The notes beneath the pieces were generated by a model. The model saw only the letters and a program-made list of their open reading frames with translations, had not been told where the DNA came from and searched no databases. A stretch of DNA of 64,000 nt, from assembly GCA_947456305.1 (NCBI GenBank), contig CANGPN010000012.1, positions 1 to 64,000 of the forward strand, written 5' to 3'. This document shows positions 14,647-23,553 of this stretch, one piece after another (the stretch's first letter is position 1; each line of letters starts with the position of its first letter). Position numbers and translations under genes: made by a program. The stretch is from Comamonadaceae bacterium. GTDB taxonomy: Bacteria; Pseudomonadota; Gammaproteobacteria; Burkholderiales; Burkholderiaceae_C.

Positions 14647-16326
14647 TCAGTCCAAAGCGAACACAAACAATGTGCCGCCTTCAGGGCTGGCTGCAACCAT
14701 TCTCTCGCCCAATGTTCCGAAGAACGCGGGGATAGATTGTGTGCGGCCTGACACGACTGCAAGGTATTGCTTGCCGTCGAGTGTGTAGGTCATAGGAGCG
14801 GCAGTGATGCCTGAACCGGTGTTGAACTTCCACAGTTCTTTACCTGTTTTGGCATCCATAGCGCGGAACACGCCTTTGATGTCACCAGCAAAAACCAGAC
14901 CGGTAGAAGTGGTCATGGTGCCGCCGTTGAAAGGCAGTTCGTCTTTGTTGAACCACACTTGTTTTTGCTTCACGGGGTCCCATGCTTTCAAACCGCCGCC
15001 GTGGCCGCCTGGGCCCACTTTGCTCAAGTCAAAGTTCACGCCCAAGTAGAACTGGCCGCGCTTGTACTCTTCTTGAATGCCTTCCAGGTCCATACACAGG
15101 TTGATGGTCGGGATGTAGACCAGGCCTGTTTTGGGGTTGTAAGACATAGGCATCCAGTTTTTGCCGCCGATCAGGTTGGGGCAAATGTCTTTAGCCCATT
15201 TTTTCAGGCGAGGACGCTTTTCGTTGTTGGCCGCTTCGATAGGAGCGCCTGTCTTCAGGTCAATACCGGTTGCCCAGTTGACGCCGTCGATGAACTGCTT
15301 GGCAGACAACAGTTTGCCGTTAGCGCGGTCGATGACGTAGAAGAAGCCGTTACGGTTAGCTTGCATCAGGACTGGAACTGTCTTGCCGTCGATAGGCAGG
15401 TCAGCCAACACCAATTCATTCACGCCGTCATAGTCCCATGCATCATGCGGTGTGAACTGGTAGTGCCACACGATGTTGCCTGTGTCAGGGTTCAAAGCCA
15501 CCACAGAAGCTGTGTACAGGTTGGTGAACTTGCCGACGTCAGAAGAGTCATTGCCGCGAACGATGGCAGACCAAGGCGCAGGGTTGCTGGTGCCGTAGTA
15601 AACCAAGTTCAGCTTGGGATCGTAAGAACCGATGAACCATGCAGCGCCGCCGCCGGTTTTGCCTGAGTCACCTTTCCATGTGTCAGCATTTTTTTCGTTG
15701 CCGACTGGAACGGTGTGGGTACGCCAGATTTCCTTGCCGGTGGCTTGGTCCAACGCAATGATGGCACCGCGAACACCGTACTCACCGCCGCCGAAGCCGG
15801 TGATGACCATGTTCTTGACCAATGTGGGGGGAGAAGTGATGACTGAACCTTGGGTGTAATCAACCACTTTAGTGGTCCACAGTTCCTTGCCTGTTTTTGC
15901 ATCGAGGGCAGTGACTTGTGCGTCAAGGCGGCCGAAGAAAATCTTGCCATCGTTGTAAGAAACGCCGCGGCTGTTCACGTCACAGCAAGCGTACTGGTCA
16001 ACGCCTTTAGGCATTTCAGGAGAGTATTTCCAACGGACTTCACCGGTTTTTGCGTTCACAGCAAAAACGTTTTTCGGTCCGAAAGAGGAAGTCACGTACA
16101 AAGTGTCACCAACCAGAATAGGTGTGGATTCCTGTGAACGGTTGGAGCCGAGTTGCAGCGCCCATTTGACGTTCAATTTGTTGACGTTGGCCGGGGTGAT
16201 TTGACCGGCTTGGCTGTAACGCTGGTTGCCAGCGTCGCCGCCGTAAATCGGCCAGCTTTGTGCGCTGGCCAATGAGGCAGCACCCAGAGCAGCAGCCAAT
16301 GCGACTGACTTGATTAACAGTTTCAT
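14647..16326 (-). CDS. PQQ-dependent alcohol dehydrogenase, lanthanide-type
   Basis: A 559-residue periplasmic quinoprotein with signal peptide (cleavage near SAQS, residue 23). It oxidises primary alcohols, passing electrons to cytochrome c. The vicinal disulfide pair CC is at 114-115, and metal-ligand candidates are Glu182 (GGGEYG) and Asn248 (SNPAPW). WDYDG at 297-301 gives catalytic Asp298 and a second Asp at 300; this extra Asp marks lanthanide-dependent enzymes (XoxF, ExaF/PedH), where calcium enzymes have Ala or another residue. It lacks a fused haem domain. Shorter than typical XoxF (about 600), so the substrate could be methanol, ethanol or another alcohol. No PQQ synthesis genes are in the window. 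Confidence 0.88.
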   Translation of the reverse strand: MKLLIKSVALAAALGAASLASAQSWPIYGGDAGNQRYSQAGQITPANVNKLNVKWALQLGSNRSQESTPILVGDTLYVTSSFGPKNVFAVNAKTGEVRWKYSPEMPKGVDQYACCDVNSRGVSYNDGKIFFGRLDAQVTALDAKTGKELWTTKVVDYTQGSVITSPPTLVKNMVITGFGGGEYGVRGAIIALDQATGKEIWRTHTVPVGNEKNADTWKGDSGKTGGGAAWFIGSYDPKLNLVYYGTSNPAPWSAIVRGNDSSDVGKFTNLYTASVVALNPDTGNIVWHYQFTPHDAWDYDGVNELVLADLPIDGKTVPVLMQANRNGFFYVIDRANGKLLSAKQFIDGVNWATGIDLKTGAPIEAANNEKRPRLKKWAKDICPNLIGGKNWMPMSYNPKTGLVYIPTINLCMDLEGIQEEYKRGQFYLGVNFDLSKVGPGGHGGGLKAWDPVKQKQVWFNKDELPFNGGTMTTSTGLVFAGDIKGVFRAMDAKTGKELWKFNTGSGITAAPMTYTLDGKQYLAVVSGRTQSIPAFFGTLGERMVAASPEGGTLFVFALD

Positions 16327-16410
16327 AAAAAATCCTTCAGGGTTTAACTAAGGGGAACACAACTAACGGGAGGAATTTTCGTAGACTTATATAAGACCCT
16401 CGCTAGTGCA

Positions 16411-16425
16411 AACCCTAGTTGGGTT
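16411..16425. promoter_or_regulatory. Inverted repeat upstream of the PQQ dehydrogenase gene
   Basis: AACCCTAGTTGGGTT (5-5-5 inverted repeat) lies 85 bp upstream of the dehydrogenase start codon. A LuxR-type or other activator could bind here; no regulator gene is next to it. Confidence 0.3.
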
Positions 16426-16556
16426 ATTCAAATAATCGAATTTCTCAAAACGAGACACCAGCAATTGTCAGCTTGGTGTAGGAATGATTGAAAAATATTC
16501 AATGCCTCTAAAGATGGCGTTTTCGCTCGTAAGACTAGCGACAGTTTGACGGCTGA

Positions 16557-17279
16557 TTACTGGTAGTTCACCAGTTTCATACGCATGGTTCCGCCTTGGA
16601 AAAACTTGGCAGTGGTCGGCTCATCACGTTCCACTTGAACCAGACCGACGTCAGGGCAATACCATTCGCGCGCGGTCAGCGCAGTCGGCTTGTACGCATT
16701 GGCCTGATCATTCCACAGCATCATGTCCATTTTGCCGTCGACCCGCATGCAATGCTCGAACTTACCCGCAGGCGTTTCTATGCTCACGCCCATGTCCGCA
16801 ACAGTGAACACCATGGGCACGTCTTTGTATTTATCCACGTAGCGGAATTCAGCCGGTTTTTCATTTCTACGGCGTAAAAAATAAGGCACGGTGGTGACGG
16901 TCCAGGTGCTTCCCGCTGCGAGCGCTGCCGGTAGGACAGTACGCGGCAGGAGGTCCATCACGGCTTCTTCTTTGGTAGGGGACTTCATGGCGACGCGGTT
17001 GATACCTTTGTCCGTGCTGGTCAACCAATACTCGTGTCCGTTGCTGCTGCGGCGTATCCAGGCGGTGCTGCCGTCGGCCAGGGCGGCGCTGCCGAGATTG
17101 CGCATTTCAAGCGTATAGCGGAGGGTTTTGCCATCAGGTTCGTCATACACCGTCTCTACCTGGTAAGTCCAGCTTTTACCTGCAGCCAGAGGAAACAACA
17201 AATTTTCTTTGACCGGTTGGTCACAGGCGCTCAAGCAAAGCAAAGCAGCCAGGGCGGAAAGAGTCAAGCGTGTGTTCAT
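16557..17279 (-). CDS. Putative lipoprotein
   Basis: A 240-residue exported lipoprotein. The signal peptide ends in the lipobox LSAC with Cys19. The mature part is beta-rich (AAGKSWTYQVETVYDEPDGK, REWYCPDVGLVQVERDE) like DUF-type lipoproteins with a single beta-sandwich; I do not recognise a named family. It is the last gene of a four-gene operon and overlaps the preceding gene by 4 bp. An envelope role is inferred only from the lipobox and its neighbours. Confidence 0.7.
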   Translation of the reverse strand: MNTRLTLSALAALLCLSACDQPVKENLLFPLAAGKSWTYQVETVYDEPDGKTLRYTLEMRNLGSAALADGSTAWIRRSSNGHEYWLTSTDKGINRVAMKSPTKEEAVMDLLPRTVLPAALAAGSTWTVTTVPYFLRRRNEKPAEFRYVDKYKDVPMVFTVADMGVSIETPAGKFEHCMRVDGKMDMMLWNDQANAYKPTALTAREWYCPDVGLVQVERDEPTTAKFFQGGTMRMKLVNYQ

Positions 17280-17776
17280 TTTTCCGGCACCTGAGGCGTG
17301 GGCAAGTCCATGATCTTGACTTCTTGCTCATCGCTGCCCGGATTGAGCCAGCTTGTGCCCTTACCGTTGCCTTGTTGCTTGATTTCAGCTGTGCCCATTT
17401 GCGGCACGCCTTCGCGTCCTTTGCGCATGCCGTCCGAAATCTGCTCATGCATGGTGCGTGTATAGGGCAGCTTGTAGGCCCGTGGTTGTAAAAAGCTTTT
17501 GCCTTCTTCAATAGGCGTGACCCAGACATACAAGGCGCCGGGGAATTTGCCGCGCGGTTCGTCAACCAAGGCCGCGAGCATGACAAATCGCTCAGGCAAA
17601 GCATCGGTGCTGGGAATACCCAGCAAAGAATGCACCGCGCTGAAGCCGAAAAAATAAAAGCTGCTCACGCCCAGGGCCAGCAGGCCTTTGAGCCAGTTAG
17701 GCCAGTTGGAATACACCAGCGCCAAGGCCAGTAACACGGCCACGAGCGCAAAAACAATGATAAAGGTCAGCGTCAT
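17276..17776 (-). CDS. Membrane-anchored hypothetical protein
   Basis: A 166-residue protein with two hydrophobic segments at about residues 3-22 and 28-50, followed by a hydrophilic periplasmic or cytoplasmic part (WVTPIEEGKSFLQPRAYKLP). No known domain seen. It lies 1 bp after the ExbD-like gene and overlaps the lipoprotein gene, so it should work with both. Confidence 0.65.
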   Translation of the reverse strand: MTLTFIIVFALVAVLLALALVYSNWPNWLKGLLALGVSSFYFFGFSAVHSLLGIPSTDALPERFVMLAALVDEPRGKFPGALYVWVTPIEEGKSFLQPRAYKLPYTRTMHEQISDGMRKGREGVPQMGTAEIKQQGNGKGTSWLNPGSDEQEVKIMDLPTPQVPEK

Positions 17777-17777
17777 A

Positions 17778-18407
17778 TCAGAAAGACTTGATTAAGGTTT
17801 TGGGAATGGTGTTGACATTGTCTACACCACCTTCGGGGGTAACTGTGAATCTGGCCATGGTGACTTCCTTGCCGCGCGCTTCCAGTGTGGACTGGCCGTA
17901 AAAGACCACCTCGGCTTTGGGATTGACCTTGATGACGGACAGCGTTGCCAGGACCGGTTGTCCGGCTTTAGGGTCGCTGGCGTCAATGTCTTTGGTTTCG
18001 TAATAGTGTGCGTTGATCACGTATTCGCCGGGCACGATGCTGCGTATGGTCACCACTTCCTGGCGCAATGGGTTGACCACTTTGTGGCCGTTGACCATGA
18101 TGGTGTTGTTGGAGTTGCCCCGGTCGTCCCGGTCCAGGTGCATCAAATCGGCTTCGCGGTTACGAAACCACACGCTTTCACCGGAAGGACCTTGCACCCA
18201 CAAGTCGAGATCGTTCGGGTCCATGTCCGGCCAGGACAAAGTGATGATGAATTCTGCCTTGGCGGGAATGTCGCCGCTTTTGGTGGCTTTGGGATTCATG
18301 GCTAGCAAAGCGATGATGAAACAAAACACGAAGGCAATCAACATGTTGAACAACATGTCGTAAAAAGGGTCGACCTCGGGCTCGCGGGAAAAGCGGTTTT
18401 TGCGCAT
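17778..18407 (-). CDS. ExbD/MotB-like protein with periplasmic beta domain
   Basis: A 209-residue protein with one membrane helix at about residues 15-40. PFYDMLFNMLIAFVFCF matches the ExbD/TolR helix, with Asp18 at the position of the proton-carrying Asp. The periplasmic part (ITLSWPDMDPNDLDLWVQGP, SGESVWFRNREADLMHLDRD, PGEYVINAHYYE) resembles DUF2135/YfaP-type domains rather than the peptidoglycan-binding OmpA or the TonB-binding ExbD domain. It follows an ExbB/MotA-like gene by 15 bp. Together they would form a proton-driven membrane motor with an unusual output domain. Confidence 0.72.
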   Translation of the reverse strand: MRKNRFSREPEVDPFYDMLFNMLIAFVFCFIIALLAMNPKATKSGDIPAKAEFIITLSWPDMDPNDLDLWVQGPSGESVWFRNREADLMHLDRDDRGNSNNTIMVNGHKVVNPLRQEVVTIRSIVPGEYVINAHYYETKDIDASDPKAGQPVLATLSVIKVNPKAEVVFYGQSTLEARGKEVTMARFTVTPEGGVDNVNTIPKTLIKSF

Positions 18408-18422
18408 GGCGTGTCAATCGCT

Positions 18423-19103
18423 TCAGCGACCGATGATCAATCCGTGGCGTTGTGCCTGGCCCAGCATTTGGTCGGCAAATCGGTCCATGCGGGTGAGCTG
18501 CAGGCCAAGCAAAATATTGCCGACCAGTCCGACCATGGTGGTGAGCAATGCCACGCCCAGGCCTGAGGTGAGGTTGCGCAACAATTCTTGCGCTTGACTG
18601 GGGTCAAAGTTTTGTATCTGCCCGATTTGCATGGCCAGCACCGAAAAGCCAATGACCTTGCCCAGCAATCCCAGTTTGAGTTGTACGCCGTTGACCCACC
18701 AGGCGGTGGAGTGCGGGCCGTGGGTTTTTTCCATCAGCAAATCCAGCGGCGCGCCACTGTCTTGCGGGTTCGCAGCCAGTGCAGCCCAGTACTCACCGGC
18801 CCAGCAATCTGCTTTAAGCAGGCCTTCGAGCCCGTGTGCGGCCGCCTTGTCCATCAAAGCGCGTTGTTGTGCGAGTTCGCGCGATCGCACACCGCACCAC
18901 AGCGTAGAAACTGCAAACACCACGATGATGACCATGGTGATGCCGGTTGGGTCGGAGCTGATCAGCAAATGCCAGACACCTTTGATGCCCAGCAGCCAGG
19001 TTGAAAAAACAAACAGGCCCAGTAATACAAGCCACTCAAACCACAAGGGTTCGACATCCCACTGAGGATGGGCTGTCTTCAGCCGCTTTAACAAAGACTT
19101 CAA
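18423..19103 (-). CDS. MotA/TolQ/ExbB-type proton channel protein
   Basis: About 226 residues with membrane helices near the N-terminus (FEWLVLLGLFVFSTWLLGIK, GITMVIIVVFAVSTLW) and two in the C-terminal half (LKLGLLGKVIGFSVLAMQIG and TSGLGVALLTTMVGLVGNIL). The final pair, with GLGVALLTTMVGLVGNILLG, is the conserved MotA/TolQ/ExbB signature. The start is uncertain: an ATG at 19250 would add 49 residues that do not look like protein. TTG at 19103 follows AGGTGG at 5 nt and is preferred. First gene of the operon ending with the lipoprotein. Confidence 0.75.
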   Translation of the reverse strand: MKSLLKRLKTAHPQWDVEPLWFEWLVLLGLFVFSTWLLGIKGVWHLLISSDPTGITMVIIVVFAVSTLWCGVRSRELAQQRALMDKAAAHGLEGLLKADCWAGEYWAALAANPQDSGAPLDLLMEKTHGPHSTAWWVNGVQLKLGLLGKVIGFSVLAMQIGQIQNFDPSQAQELLRNLTSGLGVALLTTMVGLVGNILLGLQLTRMDRFADQMLGQAQRHGLIIGR

Positions 19104-19300
19104 AACAAACCACCTGTCAAAAATTGCCGCTGAAAGGCAGGTAATGCCATTTACATCTTGCTCAGCGGTTAAAGAGTGGGCCGGATAATAACTTAGCCGC
19201 TTGCCGGCTCGGGCACGCTTGGGATTCGGGGAAATGACTGTCACAAGCATCGCACTTCATTCGTGGCACACTTAAGACTCCATTTTTGACGGACATTGAC

Positions 19301-19897
19301 ATGGCAAACGAACCCTTAATGAATGAGACGCAAGAAACCGCGCACGAGGCTGACTTACAGCGTTACGACAAGTTGCTGGTGGCGCTGCATTGGTTGCTGG
19401 CGCTGGCTTTGATCGGGCAATTGTTGCTGGGTTTGTGGATGGTAGATCTGCCCAAAGAGCCGCCGGGTTACCGTGGCGGCTGGTTCAATGTCCACAAATC
19501 CATAGGCTTGGTCATCGCTGTGTTGATTGTGTGGCGACTGGGTTGGCGCATCAGCCACCCGGTTCCGGCGGCAGTAGCCGCGCCCGGCACATGGCAACAC
19601 ATCGTCTCAAAGTTAAACCACGGTTTGATGTACGCGTGTATGGTGGCCATGCCGGTGACTGGTTTCATCGGTTCCAATTTTTCGCAATACCCCATCAAAT
19701 TCTTCGGCTACCCGCTGCCGCGTTTGTTTGAACCGCAGCCCGATATGAAAGCCTTGTTTGCCGAGGTGCATGAATTGTTTGCTTCGATTTTCATGGTGTT
19801 GATCGCCTTGCACCTGGCAGCCGTGGTCTGGCATGTGCTGGTCAAACGCGACGGTTTGCTGCAACGCATGAGCTGGGGTCGTGCCGCTGACCAGTGA
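19301..19897 (+). CDS. Cytochrome b561
   Basis: A 198-residue membrane dihaem cytochrome b of the b561/YodB type, which moves electrons between quinone and periplasmic carriers. RYDKLLVALHWLLALALIGQ opens the first helix with a haem His, and further His residues lie in FNVHKSIGL, KLNHGLMYA, EVHELFASI and IALHLAAVVWHVLVKRD. Four helices are visible. Started at ATG 19301; a TTG at 19286 is less likely. The GTG start of the glycosyltransferase overlaps the stop. Confidence 0.88.
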   Translation: MANEPLMNETQETAHEADLQRYDKLLVALHWLLALALIGQLLLGLWMVDLPKEPPGYRGGWFNVHKSIGLVIAVLIVWRLGWRISHPVPAAVAAPGTWQHIVSKLNHGLMYACMVAMPVTGFIGSNFSQYPIKFFGYPLPRLFEPQPDMKALFAEVHELFASIFMVLIALHLAAVVWHVLVKRDGLLQRMSWGRAADQ

Positions 19898-21132
19898 AAG
19901 TTCTTTTTCTTCACCAGAATTTTCCGGGTCAATTCAAGCACCTGGCGCCGGCGCTGGCAGTCGCCGGTCATGAAGTGCACGCCTTGATACTTGCCAACAA
20001 ACCCGGCATGCTGTGGCAGGGTGTGCAAGTGCACACATATTTCCCCAAACGCAGCAGCACGCCGGGCATACACCCTTGGATCATCGATATGGAGGCCAAG
20101 GTCATACGCGGTGAAGCGGTATTGCACTGGGCGCTTGCTTTCAGGCAACAGGGTTTTTATCCGGATATCGTGATCGCCCATCCTTCCTGGGGTGAAAGTC
20201 TGTTTATTAAACAGGTCTGGCCCGCAGCCCGGTTGGGCTTGTTTTACGAAATGTTCTACCAGACCCAAGGTCAGGATGTGAACTTCGATCTTGAATTTTC
20301 CAAACCGGAACTCAGCGCTGAAAGCCGCTTGCTGGTGAAAAATGCGGTGACTGTCTTACAGCACCAAGACGTGGATGCGGCGGTCTCACCCACGCACTGG
20401 CAGGCGCAGACCTACGCCCCGCACATGCGCGAAAAAATCACCGTGGTTCACGATGGCATTGATACCGAGGTCATACGTCCTGATCCGGCGGCCCGCTTGA
20501 CCTTGGACGATGGCCGCAGCTGGTCGCGGGACGACGAGGTGTTGACCTTTGTCAGCCGCAATTTAGAGCCTTACCGTGGCTACCATGTGTTCATGCGCGC
20601 TTTGCCCGGTGTGCTGCGTTTACGGCCACATGCGCAGGTGCTCATAGTTGGCGGCGACGGCGTGAGTTATGGCGCGAAGGCTCCTGAAGGAAAAAGCTGG
20701 AAGCAAATCTTCATCGACGAAGTGCGCATGCAAATACCCGACAGCGATTGGCAGCGTGTGCACTTTCTGGGGCGGCTCGCTTATCCGCAGTTTTTGACGA
20801 TGCTGCAAATCAGCCGGGTGCATGTGTATTTGACCTATCCGTTTGTCCTGAGCTGGAGTTTGATAGAGGCCATGAGCAGCGGTTGTGCCATTCTGGCCAG
20901 TGACACCGGACCGGTGCACGAAGCCATTGAGGACGGTGTCACCGGGCGCTTGCTGCCTTTTTTTGATGTGACGGCCTGGGTTCAAGGCATACACAGTTTG
21001 ATGAACGACCCTTTTGAGCGCGAGCGCCTGGGCGCAGCGGCGCGTGCGCGGGCGATCGAACGGTATGACTTGCGAACCGTTTGTTTGCCGCGCCAGTTGG
21101 CCTGGGTGCAGGCCTTGTCTAAATCACTTTGA
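19894..21132 (+). CDS. Glycosyltransferase family 4 protein
   Basis: A 412-residue GT-B glycosyltransferase. The N-terminal domain (KVLFLHQNFPGQFKHLAPAL) belongs to the subgroup often annotated Glyco_trans_4_3. The C-terminal domain has FVSRNLEPYRGYHVFMRALP, VHFLGRLAYPQFLTMLQISR and the nucleotide-sugar site SWSLIEAMSSGCAILASDTG, then VHEAIEDGVTGRLLPFFD. Starts with GTG overlapping the b561 stop by 4 bp. Its 3' end overlaps the convergent dioxygenase-rhodanese gene by 14 bp. The sugar acceptor is unknown. Confidence 0.9.
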   Translation: MKVLFLHQNFPGQFKHLAPALAVAGHEVHALILANKPGMLWQGVQVHTYFPKRSSTPGIHPWIIDMEAKVIRGEAVLHWALAFRQQGFYPDIVIAHPSWGESLFIKQVWPAARLGLFYEMFYQTQGQDVNFDLEFSKPELSAESRLLVKNAVTVLQHQDVDAAVSPTHWQAQTYAPHMREKITVVHDGIDTEVIRPDPAARLTLDDGRSWSRDDEVLTFVSRNLEPYRGYHVFMRALPGVLRLRPHAQVLIVGGDGVSYGAKAPEGKSWKQIFIDEVRMQIPDSDWQRVHFLGRLAYPQFLTMLQISRVHVYLTYPFVLSWSLIEAMSSGCAILASDTGPVHEAIEDGVTGRLLPFFDVTAWVQGIHSLMNDPFERERLGAAARARAIERYDLRTVCLPRQLAWVQALSKSL

Positions 21133-23479
21133 AATGGTGACTGCCGTCCCTGCGTAGTTGCTCCACCAAGCCGTACTCCCAATCTAAATAGGCTTGCATG
21201 GCCTGCGCCGGGTTGTCTAAGCCCTCGTATGGGCGGCGATAACGATCAATGCGCGGACTCGCCAGGTAAGACTCGCCTTGCTGGGTGCTGAAACCTTGGG
21301 CGGTCCAGGCGGCATTACCGCCGGGCAACCAAAGCACTTGCACGCCTGGTCGAACCAGCGGTTGCAATTCGGCTACCGCGAAACGTGAAGCACGTCCGTC
21401 AGCACAGGTCAGCACATAGCGGTTGGCCTTGTGTACCCGGCTGAAGTCCTGTGCCAGTTGTGAGCGCAACAGCCACCAGGCGCCAGGTATGTGCCGTTTG
21501 ACATAGGTGGCACTGTCTCCTACATCGATAACCATACTCAGATTGCTGCGGTTGGCAAGCCATTCTTTAAGTGTGACCGGATCGACCTCAGCCACAGGTG
21601 TCAGCGGCTCGGGCAAACCAAAGTCAACTACTGCCGTGTCCTGCAAATCCTCGGGCTTGAGGTCTTTGAGCACAAAGGTCTCCCAGCCCATTTGCGCCAG
21701 CCATGAAGCCGTCATTGAGGCGCGCACGCCATCGTTGTCGTACAGCACGATGCGCGCGCCGCGCACACCGGCGTAGTGATCGGTTTCCTGCACCAGTTGC
21801 CCGCCGGGCGCACTGTGTGCCCCTTGCAAGTGGCCCAGCGCATATTCCTCTGGCGAGCGCACATCGAACACATAGGTATTGCGTGTGTTGTCGTTCAGCA
21901 AGACCTGTAATTCCTGTGTATCTATGCGTTGGACACCGGCGCGAAACAGCAATGCCAGCGCCGAGGCTGCGGCTTTCTGCCGGTCGGCGTCCTTGACTTC
22001 ACCGAAACGTTTATCCGCCTTGTGTTCAAGTTCCAGCCCGGCCAGATACCAGCCCATGGTGCCGTTGCGCAAAGCGCAGACGGGGTTGGGAATGCCTGCA
22101 TTCACCAGCGATTGGGTGCCGATGATGCTGCGCGTGCGACCGGCGCAGTTAACCACAATGCGCGTGGTCGCACTTGGCGCCAGACTGCGGGCGTGCAACA
22201 CCAGTTCTGCACCGGGGACGCTGATAGCGCCCGGAATACTCATGGTCTGGTATTCGTCATAACGTCTGGCGTCCAGCACTACCATGTCGGCATCGCTGTC
22301 TATCAGGGCTTTGACTTCGGTGGCCGATAACGACGGTGTCTTGCGCTTGGACTCCACCAGTTCCGCAAAAGCTTTGCTGGCTACATTCACATCGCGGAAC
22401 AACTCGCCGCCGGCGGCGGCCCAACCGCTCAAGCCGTTTTGAAAAATACTCAATTGCGTGTAGCCCATGCGTGTCAACACCTGCGCCGCACGCACAGTCA
22501 AACCCTCGCCGTTGTCTATCAACACTAGCGGTGTGTCCAGGCGAGGTATGCGACGCCGAGCATCGGCTTCGATACGGCCATAAGCCAGATGAATGGCAAA
22601 CAGCGGGTGGCTTTGCGCGTACAAGTCTTCTTCGCGCACATCGATCAGTGCGATTTCCTGCTTATCCAGCAAAGCCTGCCGCACTTCTTCGTAGGTGCTG
22701 ATGGCGTAGCCGTGCGCGGGCGTGTCTGCTGTGACATTCAGAGCTGTAATCTCATCGGCAGGGGGCAGTTCTGAGTCCTGCAGAGCCGCGGTACTTGCCG
22801 GGGCAGTCAAGGGCGCGACGTTGACCGGTGCCGGACTGTCCGTCAAAGAAATACGTTCAGGCACTGAGGGGTGTGTGGCTGACATGGCAGGCCCCGGCGC
22901 TGAGCTGACTGCCACGTTGGCGTAACCGGAAATGAACACACTGCGCGACCCGTCTTCGCGGTAACTGTGCCGCTCGATCCGTCCAATCGGACCCCCGTAC
23001 ACGTGAATGCTGACGGACACCTGGGCGGGTAAGGCATTCCATGTTTTGTGCACATCGCCTATGTTCGGCGAAACAGCTTCAATATCGCCCGGCAACATAT
23101 CGATTTGAAAACCGGCCGGCACCCAGCGGCCGTCTGACATGCGGCTATAGGGTTGAATGGACTCGCTGCCGCGCAGCATGCCTATCAAACCCCAGACCGT
23201 GTGATCGTGGATAGGCGTGGACTGGCCCAGACCCCAGACAAAACTGATCACGGAAAACCGGTCCTGAGGATCGGCATACATCAGGTATTGCTGGTAGTGC
23301 GCAGGGTGGGCTTGCGCCAGCTCAGGCTGCAACCAATCGTCATATTGCAACAGGTGTTGCATCAGGCGCTGGCCTTGTGCCAGCAATTGAGCTTCAGGGG
23401 GTGCGGTGTCGACCAGCCTGGTCATGTCGGCCAGAAACTGGTGCAGTCTGTGACTGTTGGCGTTGTTTGCTTCGTACAT
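21119..23479 (-). CDS. Cysteine-dioxygenase-like protein fused to four rhodanese domains
   Basis: About 786 residues. The first 190 form a cupin of the cysteine/thiol dioxygenase family, with Fe ligands in TPIHDHTVW (HxH) and a third His in GDVHKTWN. Four rhodanese domains follow a Pro/Ala-rich linker. Domain 2 (NCAGRTRS) and domain 4 (LTCADGRASR) keep the active-site Cys, while domain 1 (IDNGEGL) and domain 3 (YDNDGVRAS) have lost it. The protein probably oxidises a thiol and handles the sulfur via persulfides in one chain. Start uncertain: ATG 23479 fits, GTG 23521 adds 14 residues. The sox genes lie close by. Confidence 0.85.
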   Translation of the reverse strand: MYEANNANSHRLHQFLADMTRLVDTAPPEAQLLAQGQRLMQHLLQYDDWLQPELAQAHPAHYQQYLMYADPQDRFSVISFVWGLGQSTPIHDHTVWGLIGMLRGSESIQPYSRMSDGRWVPAGFQIDMLPGDIEAVSPNIGDVHKTWNALPAQVSVSIHVYGGPIGRIERHSYREDGSRSVFISGYANVAVSSAPGPAMSATHPSVPERISLTDSPAPVNVAPLTAPASTAALQDSELPPADEITALNVTADTPAHGYAISTYEEVRQALLDKQEIALIDVREEDLYAQSHPLFAIHLAYGRIEADARRRIPRLDTPLVLIDNGEGLTVRAAQVLTRMGYTQLSIFQNGLSGWAAAGGELFRDVNVASKAFAELVESKRKTPSLSATEVKALIDSDADMVVLDARRYDEYQTMSIPGAISVPGAELVLHARSLAPSATTRIVVNCAGRTRSIIGTQSLVNAGIPNPVCALRNGTMGWYLAGLELEHKADKRFGEVKDADRQKAAASALALLFRAGVQRIDTQELQVLLNDNTRNTYVFDVRSPEEYALGHLQGAHSAPGGQLVQETDHYAGVRGARIVLYDNDGVRASMTASWLAQMGWETFVLKDLKPEDLQDTAVVDFGLPEPLTPVAEVDPVTLKEWLANRSNLSMVIDVGDSATYVKRHIPGAWWLLRSQLAQDFSRVHKANRYVLTCADGRASRFAVAELQPLVRPGVQVLWLPGGNAAWTAQGFSTQQGESYLASPRIDRYRRPYEGLDNPAQAMQAYLDWEYGLVEQLRRDGSHHFKVI

Positions 23480-23553
23480 CAGAGAGCATTTTTTAATAAG
23501 TACCGATTGTTCCACAGTCACCCGCTGGTGCGGTCAGCCGTCTGCAAACCGCT

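Noticed and set aside
16557-19103. Zorya defence system
   Set aside because: MotA/MotB-like proteins are present, but the ExbB-like protein lacks the long cytoplasmic tail of ZorA and no ZorC, ZorD or ZorE gene is adjacent.
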